Source: Burkholderia sp. MS389
GTDB taxonomy: Bacteria; Pseudomonadota; Gammaproteobacteria; Burkholderiales; Burkholderiaceae
Length of the DNA stretch: 64,000 nucleotides
Assembly: GCF_016899425.1 (NCBI RefSeq)
Contig: NZ_CP045995.1
Location: 682,001-746,000 of the forward strand
Direction: 5' to 3'
Part shown: positions 58,294 to 64,000 of the stretch, in pieces
Layout of the letters: each line of letters begins with the position of its first letter
How positions within the stretch are numbered: position 1 is the first letter of the stretch
Translations under genes and position numbers: made by a program
The notes under the pieces: model-generated
What the model saw: only the letters and a program-made list of their open reading frames with translations
What the model was told of the DNA's origin: nothing
Database searches by the model: none

Positions 58294-61059
58294 ATGACGA
58301 CACGACACAACACCTCGCACAAGAAACAGCGCGGCTTCATCAAGGCCGGCGCAGGCCAGCAGAACGACCCGCGCATCATGCGCGCCGCGCAGGAAGCGGC
58401 CCGCCCGCTCGAAGACACGCTGAAGTCGCTGCGCACCAGCACACGCGGCCTGACCTACGACCAGGCCGCCGACCGCCTGCAACGCTACGGCCCGAACGAA
58501 ATCGCGCACGACAAACCGCCGCACTGGACCCGCCAGTTGCTGCTCTCGTTCCACAACCCGTTCGTCTACGTGCTGCTGGTGCTGGCCGCCATCAGCTTCT
58601 GCACCGACGTCTACTTTGCGGCGCCCGACGATCGCGATTACGTCGGCATGACCATCCTGCTGACGATGGTCACGATCAGCGCGCTGCTGCGCTTCGTGCA
58701 GGAATTCCGTTCGCTGCGCGCGGCCGAGAAGCTCAAGGCGATGGTCCGCACGACGGCGACCGTGCAGCGCGCGGTGACCGACACGTCGGAGCCGGCGCGC
58801 CGCGAGGTGCCGATGCGCGAAGTGGTGACGGGCGACATCGTGCATCTTTCCGCCGGCGACATGATCCCCGCCGACGTGCGGCTGCTCGCGTCGCGCGACC
58901 TGTTCATCAGCCAGGCCGTGCTGACCGGCGAGGCGCTGCCCGTCGAGAAGTACGACACGCTCGGCGCGGTGGCCGGCAAATCCGCGAGCACGCATGCAGC
59001 CGGCGCGGCGAACGACGCACCGGCATCGCTGCTCGATCTCGAGAACGTCTGCTTCATGGGCACCAACGTCGTCAGCGGCACGGCGACGGCCGTCGTCGTC
59101 GCGACCGGCGAAGATACGTACTTCGGCTCGCTCGCGCGCAACGTCGTGAGCCACAAGCGCATCGAGACGAGCTTCGACCGCGGCGTCGCGAGCGTGAGCT
59201 GGCTGCTGATCAAGTTCATGTTCGTGATGGTGCCGATCGTATTCATGATCAACGGCCTGACCAAGGGCGACTGGCTGAGCGCCCTCACGTTCGCGCTCGC
59301 GGTGGCCGTCGGCCTCACGCCCGAGATGCTGCCGATGATCGTCAGCGCGAACCTCGCGCGCGGCGCGGTCGCGATGGCGCGCCGCAAGGTCGTCGTCAAG
59401 CGGCTGAACTCGGTGCAGAACTTCGGCGCGATGGACGTGCTGTGCACCGACAAGACCGGCACGCTCACGCAGGACAAGATCATCCTCGAACACCACCTCG
59501 ACCTGTCCGGCCACAAGAACGAGGACATCCTGCGGCTCGGCTGGCTGAACAGCTTCCACCAGAGCGGCCAGAAGAACCTGATCGACATCGCGGTCGTCGC
59601 GCGCGCCGACGAGATCGGCGACCGCGTGAAGCCGCGGGGTTACAAGAAAATCGACGAACTGCCGTTCGATTTCGTGCGGCGGCGCCTGTCGGTCGTCGTC
59701 GAGGATACGCACGGCACGCATCTGCTGATCTGCAAGGGCGCGGTCGAGGAAATGCTGGCGGTGTCCACGCACGTGCAGGATGAAGACGGCGTGCGCCCGC
59801 TCGACTTCGTCGCCCGCAAGCGGCTGCTCGAACAGGCCACCGCGTACAACGAGGACGGCTTCCGCGTGCTCGTGCTCGCGACGCGCACGATCCCGCGCGG
59901 CGACGAACGCGCGCAATACCGCACCGCCGACGAGCGCGACCTCGTCGTGCGCGGCTTCCTGACCTTCCTCGATCCGCCGAAGGAATCGGCCGCGCCGGCG
60001 CTCGCCGCGCTGCGCGAGAACGGCGTCGCGGTGAAGGTGCTGACGGGCGACAACCCGACCGTCACGATGAAGGTGTGCCGCCAGGTCGGCCTCGAGCCGG
60101 CCAAGCCGATGCTCGGCACCGAGATCGAAGCGCTCGACGATGCAACACTTGCGCAGGCGGTCGAACGCACGACCGTGTTCGCGAAGCTCACGCCGCTGCA
60201 GAAGGCGCGCATCGTCAAGGCGCTGCAGGCGAACGGCCACACGGTCGGCTTCCTCGGCGACGGCATCAACGACGCGCCCGCGCTGCGCGACGCGGACGTC
60301 GGCATCTCGGTCGACAGCGGCGCCGATATCGCAAAGGAAACCGCCGACATCATCCTGCTCGAAAAGAGCCTGATGGTGCTGGAGGAAGGCGTGATCAAGG
60401 GCCGCGAGACGTTCGGCAACATCCTGAAGTACCTGAACATGACCGCCAGCTCGAACTTCGGCAACGTGTTCTCGGTGCTCGTCGCCAGCGCGTTCCTGCC
60501 GTGGGAGCCGATGCTCGCGACGCAGCTGCTCGTGCTGAACCTGATCTACGACACGTCGCAGATGCTGCTGCCGTGGGACAAGATGGATCCCGAGTTCCTG
60601 AAGAAGCCGCGCAAGTGGGAAGCCGGCAACATCGGCCGCTTCATGCTGTGGGTCGGGCCGACGTCGTCGGTATTCGACATCACGACGTACATCCTGATGT
60701 GGACCGTGTTCGGGGCGGGCGCGCTGTATCACCTGAACGGCGGCGCGAGCGGCCAGATCGTGATGAATTCGGGCTGGTTCATCGAGAGCCTCGTATCGCA
60801 GACGCTCGTCGTGCACCTGCTGCGCACGCAGAAGATCCCGTTCCTGCAGAGCACCGCGTCGCTGCCGGTGCTGCTGTCGACCGTCACCGCGATCGCGATC
60901 GGCTGCTGGCTGCCGTTCTCGCCGTTCGCGGACGCGATCGGCTTCATGCACCTGCCGGGCACCTACTGGCTCTGGCTCGCCGCGACGATGGTCGGCTACA
61001 TCGTGCTCGCGCAAATCGTCAAGACGATCTACGTGCGTCGCTACAAGCAGTGGTTCTGA
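58294..61059 (+). CDS. mgtA: Magnesium-translocating P-type ATPase
   Basis: A 921-residue P3B ATPase. The phosphorylated Asp386 lies in CTDKTGTLTQD; LTGEALPVEK near residue 211 is the actuator TGE, and GDGINDAPALRDADVG near residue 655 is the hinge. The N-terminal RLQRYGPNE and the transmembrane segments (four before, six after the ATP domain) are in the family order, and the length is normal for MgtA/MgtB. It imports Mg2+ into the cytoplasm using ATP when external Mg2+ is low. The ATG at 58294 has AAGGAG upstream; an in-frame GTG six codons earlier is possible. A leader of about 500 nt with two candidate ORFs and hairpins precedes it, which suggests control of mRNA elongation or translation. 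Confidence 0.95.
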   Translation: MTTRHNTSHKKQRGFIKAGAGQQNDPRIMRAAQEAARPLEDTLKSLRTSTRGLTYDQAADRLQRYGPNEIAHDKPPHWTRQLLLSFHNPFVYVLLVLAAISFCTDVYFAAPDDRDYVGMTILLTMVTISALLRFVQEFRSLRAAEKLKAMVRTTATVQRAVTDTSEPARREVPMREVVTGDIVHLSAGDMIPADVRLLASRDLFISQAVLTGEALPVEKYDTLGAVAGKSASTHAAGAANDAPASLLDLENVCFMGTNVVSGTATAVVVATGEDTYFGSLARNVVSHKRIETSFDRGVASVSWLLIKFMFVMVPIVFMINGLTKGDWLSALTFALAVAVGLTPEMLPMIVSANLARGAVAMARRKVVVKRLNSVQNFGAMDVLCTDKTGTLTQDKIILEHHLDLSGHKNEDILRLGWLNSFHQSGQKNLIDIAVVARADEIGDRVKPRGYKKIDELPFDFVRRRLSVVVEDTHGTHLLICKGAVEEMLAVSTHVQDEDGVRPLDFVARKRLLEQATAYNEDGFRVLVLATRTIPRGDERAQYRTADERDLVVRGFLTFLDPPKESAAPALAALRENGVAVKVLTGDNPTVTMKVCRQVGLEPAKPMLGTEIEALDDATLAQAVERTTVFAKLTPLQKARIVKALQANGHTVGFLGDGINDAPALRDADVGISVDSGADIAKETADIILLEKSLMVLEEGVIKGRETFGNILKYLNMTASSNFGNVFSVLVASAFLPWEPMLATQLLVLNLIYDTSQMLLPWDKMDPEFLKKPRKWEAGNIGRFMLWVGPTSSVFDITTYILMWTVFGAGALYHLNGGASGQIVMNSGWFIESLVSQTLVVHLLRTQKIPFLQSTASLPVLLSTVTAIAIGCWLPFSPFADAIGFMHLPGTYWLWLAATMVGYIVLAQIVKTIYVRRYKQWF

Positions 61060-61173
61060 TGTCGCGCCGATGACGACGTGCCGGCCCGTGCTCGCGAGCG
61101 ACGAACGGGCCGGCGCGACGTCCGCGTCGAGCCATCCGTATGCCTCGGGCCGTATCAGCGGCCCGTTTTTCAA

Positions 61174-61458
61174 TCATTGCGCATCGTTCGCGCCGAACAA
61201 TTGCGCGCACACCGCGCGCCCTTCGTCGGTCAGCGCAGCGCTGCCGGTACCGTCCTCGTTCAGCGTCGTCGCGCTCAGGCCGGCGGCGTCGAGCTGCGTC
61301 AGCACACGGCGCAGCGTGCTCATCGGCAGTTGCGCACGCTTTGCGATCTTCGGCAGCGACCACGGCTTGCCGGCCGGATCGCTCGCGACTTCGTTCAGCG
61401 TCGCGAGCGTGGCGACGAGTGCGGGATCGAGCGGGGATTCGTCGGATTCTGAAGTCAT
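61174..61458 (-). CDS. Small winged-helix DNA-binding protein (IclR/MarR-like HTH)
   Basis: A 94-residue protein whose bulk is one helix-turn-helix: SLPKIAKRAQLPMSTLRRVLTQLDAAGLSATTL near residue 35, followed by a short wing and a C-terminal helix (DEGRAVCAQLF). The HTH pattern resembles IclR or MarR N-terminal domains, but no effector domain is present, so it may be a minimal regulator. The start is uncertain: ATG codons at 61458, 61497 and 61509 are in frame and none has a good ribosome binding site. It converges on mgtA, 114 bp away. Regulatory target unknown. Confidence 0.7.
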   Translation of the reverse strand: MTSESDESPLDPALVATLATLNEVASDPAGKPWSLPKIAKRAQLPMSTLRRVLTQLDAAGLSATTLNEDGTGSAALTDEGRAVCAQLFGANDAQ

Positions 61459-61529
61459 CGGTTCGGGTTGGTCGGCCGGCGTCGGGCCGGCATGCATGGA
61501 GACAACCATCGCGAGCACTATACGCCGCG

Positions 61530-62405
61530 TCACGCGCCCTTGAGCGCGGCGCGCATGAACGACACGAAACGCGTGGTGACGGGATCGTCGCGCTCGGCCC
61601 GCCACGCGAGCCCCACGCGCCACTTCGCGTCCCGGCCGTCGAGCGGCAGCACCGTCGCGTCGCGCAGCAGGTACTGCGCGCTCGACGGAATGAATGCGAC
61701 GCCGACGCCGGCCGCGACCGACGTCAGCACCGACTGCACGTCCTCCGCCTGCTGCATCACGTGCGGCACGAAGCGGCGCTCGACGCACCACCGATCGATC
61801 TGCGCGGCCAGCCCCGGGCCGCGCGCGCGCTGCAGCGCGATGAAGCCGATCTCGTTGAGCACATCAAGATTGGCCGGCACGCGCTTGAAGCCGAGATGCG
61901 GCGGCACCGCGAGCGCGAGCGCTTCGTTGGTCACCTTGAACGACGACAAGCCTTCGTCGGCGGGCAGGCGCAGGAAACCGGCGTCGAGCTTGCCGGCGTG
62001 CAGCCGGCGCGTCTGTTCGGACGACGACAGGTCGCTCAGCGTCACCGCGACACCCGGATTGCGACGACGAAATTCGGCGATCAGTTTCGGCACGAGCGTG
62101 AGCACGGACAGGCAGATGCCGAGCCGCAAGTGCCCGCGCTGACCGCTCGTCGCTTCCCGCGCACGCGCCAGGATTTCGTCGGCATCTCGCACGAGCGCCT
62201 GCGCGTCGGGCAGGAAGCGTTCGCCGAACGGCGTCAGTTCCGCGCCATGCCGGCCGCGCTCGAACAGCTTGCCGCCAAGGCTCGCCTCCAGCGCGCCGAT
62301 CTGCTTGCTGAGCGCGGGCTGGCTCATGTGCAGCGCGTCGGCCGCACGGCTGAAATGGCACAGCTCGGTCACCGTCAGGAACGTGCGTAGCAGTTTCAGT
62401 TCCAT
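61530..62405 (-). CDS. LysR-family transcriptional regulator
   Basis: A 291-residue LysR regulator. The DNA-binding part is LLRTFLTVTELCHFSRAADALHMSQPALSKQIGALE, with the CatM/BenM-like SQPALSKQI; the sensor domain starts near residue 92 (RLGICLSVLTLVPKLIAEFRRR). ATG at 62405. A 7-bp inverted repeat (62400-62417) overlaps the start codon itself, suggesting autoregulation. The region upstream holds a small uncertain ORF but no obvious metabolic target, so its regulon is likely elsewhere. Confidence 0.92.
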   Translation of the reverse strand: MELKLLRTFLTVTELCHFSRAADALHMSQPALSKQIGALEASLGGKLFERGRHGAELTPFGERFLPDAQALVRDADEILARAREATSGQRGHLRLGICLSVLTLVPKLIAEFRRRNPGVAVTLSDLSSSEQTRRLHAGKLDAGFLRLPADEGLSSFKVTNEALALAVPPHLGFKRVPANLDVLNEIGFIALQRARGPGLAAQIDRWCVERRFVPHVMQQAEDVQSVLTSVAAGVGVAFIPSSAQYLLRDATVLPLDGRDAKWRVGLAWRAERDDPVTTRFVSFMRAALKGA

Positions 62406-62417
62406 TCTTTAATGGAA
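62400..62417 (-). promoter_or_regulatory. Inverted repeat overlapping the LysR start codon
   Basis: TTCCATT and AATGGAA flank a 4-nt spacer. The left arm contains the ATG of the LysR gene (reverse strand). LysR autoregulatory sites often overlap their own start region, but the arms are short. Confidence 0.35.
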
Positions 62418-62456
62418 TCATAACGATCGAAAGATTCATTTTACCGATCGAATGCA

Positions 62457-62735
62457 ATGGCGTTCAATACGGACATGCCCTTCCCGGAACTTACTTTCAT
62501 GTCCGTCGATCCAGCGGCCGACTGCGTGGCCGAGCCGTCATCCGATGTCGCAGATGCAAGCGAATGCGCTGCTGCCGCCGCTGCGCGCGCACCGAAGCGT
62601 CGTGCTGAACGCACGGACGGGCGCAGCCGCCGCTTTCGCTTCGGCGATGCGCTGGAAGACGTGCCGCCGCGCGCGGTGACCGGTTCGATCGCGATCAGTT
62701 TCGCGGTCGTGTCGCGGCGGAACTGGCCGCGCTGA
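62457..62735 (+). CDS. Uncertain small ORF, hypothetical protein
   Basis: A 92-codon open frame (ATG at 62457; another ATG at 62475). The first part (AFNTDMPFPELTFMSVDP) looks protein-like, the second is Ala-, Arg- and Ser-rich and may be GC-bias artefact. No domain or ribosome binding site is convincing. It occupies the only gap between the LysR gene and the endopeptidase, and is divergent from LysR. Confidence 0.3.
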   Translation: MAFNTDMPFPELTFMSVDPAADCVAEPSSDVADASECAAAAAARAPKRRAERTDGRSRRFRFGDALEDVPPRAVTGSIAISFAVVSRRNWPR

Positions 62736-62933
62736 ACCGTGCATCTGCCCGCCTTTCACGCGACGCGCACCGCTTGCCCGGCAGCGCAAAAAAGACCGAA
62801 ATCATCCCGTATCACGCGTCATTGCGCGTCATCCAATCGTCATCGTCCCGCGATCGACCGTATAATTTGCCGCACCCGCTGACCGCCCATGCATTCCGCG
62901 CAGCCGCATCGCGCGTGAAAAGGAGACTTTCGC

Positions 62934-64000
62934 TTGACCGGCCTCATCGCGCGCCTGCCTCGCGCCCGGACCACCCTGATCCTCGCCCTGTCGTTCCTGC
63001 TGCTCGCATTCGCCGCGCATGCGTCCGCGCAACGCGTGCAGCCGCATCGCGCCGCCCATGCGCAGCCGCATGCCCATACGAAGGCCGTCAAGAAGACACC
63101 CCATCGCAAGAAAAAAGCGGTCAAGCGTCGTCGCTCGCGCGTGACGCATCAAGCGGCCCAACGCCACGCGGCACCCGCATCGCAGCAGCGGCGCGCGAAA
63201 CGCACGACCGCCGTGCGACCGCCCGCGCCCGCGAAACCGAAATTGCTCGCCAGTTGCGGCTATACGCCGCGCGCGGTCGCGTCGCTGCATTCGCGCGCGG
63301 CTTACGTGCTCGACGTCGATTCCGGCACCCCGCTGCTCGCGCGCAACGCGCGAACCGTACGGCCGATCGCATCGATTTCGAAACTGATGACGGCCGTCGT
63401 CGCGCGCGACGCCGATCGTCCGCTGAACGGCGTGCTGCGCGTGACCGCGCGCGACCGCGACACGATCAAGTTCACCGGCTCGCGCCTACAGGTGGGCTCG
63501 GAACTGTCGCGCCGCGACATGTTCCATATCGCGTTGATGTCGTCGGAGAACCGCGCAGCCGCCGCGCTGAGCCGCGACTATCCGGGCGGGCGCGCGGCGT
63601 TCGTGAAGGCGATGAACCGCGAAGCGCGCCGGCTCGGCATGCGGCGTACGCACTTCCGCGAGCCGACCGGCCTGTCGCCGCGCAACGTGTCGACGGCGGA
63701 AGATCTCGCACGGCTCGTCGGCGCGGCCGCGCAGGATCCGCTGATCCGCTATTTCTCGACCGACCTGTCGACCACCGTGCGCCCCGGCGACGGCGAACTC
63801 GTGTACGTGAATTCCGACCCGCTCGTGCGCTACCGCCGCCTGCCGATCCGGCTGCAGAAAACCGGCTTCATCAACGAATCGGGGCACGGCGTCGTGATGC
63901 GCATGCGCGTGAAAGGCCGCCGCGAAACGGTCGTGCTGCTCGGCGCGCCGACGCGTGCCGGCGTGTCGAGCGACGCAATCAAAATCCATCGCTGGCTGTC
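62934..64000 (+). CDS. pbpG: D-alanyl-D-alanine endopeptidase, PBP7 type (3' end outside window)
   Basis: The first 355 codons of an S11-family peptidase. A signal peptide (TLILALSFLLLAFAAHASA) is followed by a long His/Arg/Lys/Ala-rich linker (about 25-105) before the catalytic domain. The active-site motifs are complete: SISK near residue 145 (SxxK), SEN near residue 204 (SxN), and QKTGF near residue 311 (KTG), typical of PbpG/PBP7. It cuts D-Ala-meso-DAP cross-links of peptidoglycan in the periplasm. The start is TTG, chosen because AAGGAG lies 8 nt upstream and the signal begins there; this start is easily missed. The stop lies beyond 64000. Confidence 0.92.
   Translation, partial: MTGLIARLPRARTTLILALSFLLLAFAAHASAQRVQPHRAAHAQPHAHTKAVKKTPHRKKKAVKRRRSRVTHQAAQRHAAPASQQRRAKRTTAVRPPAPAKPKLLASCGYTPRAVASLHSRAAYVLDVDSGTPLLARNARTVRPIASISKLMTAVVARDADRPLNGVLRVTARDRDTIKFTGSRLQVGSELSRRDMFHIALMSSENRAAAALSRDYPGGRAAFVKAMNREARRLGMRRTHFREPTGLSPRNVSTAEDLARLVGAAAQDPLIRYFSTDLSTTVRPGDGELVYVNSDPLVRYRRLPIRLQKTGFINESGHGVVMRMRVKGRRETVVLLGAPTRAGVSSDAIKIHRWL

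Noticed and set aside
1-64000. CRISPR arrays, rRNA and tRNA genes
   Set aside because: No regularly spaced repeats and no cloverleaf or rRNA-like conserved stretches were seen on reading both strands.

Overview
The window is high-GC DNA (about two thirds G+C by eye) with the gene content and codon bias of a Burkholderia, most likely the B. cepacia complex. The strongest markers are an alpha/beta/gamma FAD-glucose dehydrogenase operon whose subunit lengths (539, 425 and 168 residues) and iron-sulfur cysteines match the characterised B. cepacia enzyme, a Burkholderia-type porin, and a paaH-paaK pair under a TetR-type ACCGACC/GGTCGGT operator. No rRNA, tRNA, CRISPR array or insertion sequence was recognised. 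The metabolic and accessory character would fit a secondary chromosome, but this is inference.

Layout: (1) 1-4349, end of a MarC-family gene, then a minus-strand phenylacetate-type operon (paaH, paaK, crotonase). (2) 4.7-16.5 kb, a Ca2+/H+ antiporter, a LacI-controlled TRAP operon with a lactonase-like amidohydrolase and a 2-hydroxyacid dehydrogenase, and a second sugar-acid-like locus (LysR, 2-hydroxyacid dehydrogenase, GudP-like permease). (3) 16.8-20.4 kb, an anion-transport module in which an HPP-CBS protein and a CLC-CBS channel/exchanger appear to share a MarR operator. (4) 20.8-26.2 kb, a small exported protein, ppnP, an M20 amidohydrolase plus MHS-type permease under a LysR regulator, and an isochorismatase-fold hydrolase.

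(5) 26.2-37.3 kb is the accessory region, with lower and patchy G+C. It starts with a Nudix/P-loop kinase gene pair. A type VI secretion cassette follows: orphan tssF, then on the other strand vgrG, a 1027-residue cell-wall-hydrolase-like effector, an exported putative immunity protein and a PAAR protein. The cassette lies between a decayed porin copy and the intact porin gene. The two copies are in direct orientation and share a perfect 66-bp repeat (27510-27575 and 37270-37335), so one homologous recombination event would remove 9,760 bp and keep one porin.

(6) 37.3-51.1 kb: porin, DoxX protein, FAD-glucose dehydrogenase operon, and the alpha-2-macroglobulin/PBP1C envelope pair. (7) 51.2-64 kb: a lipoprotein, GNAT, Bcr/CflA transporter, a Met/Gln-rich exported protein, an orphan amino-acid-binding protein, a subtilase lipoprotein, mgtA behind a long leader with two candidate upstream ORFs and hairpins, two regulators, and the start of a PBP7-type endopeptidase cut by the window edge.
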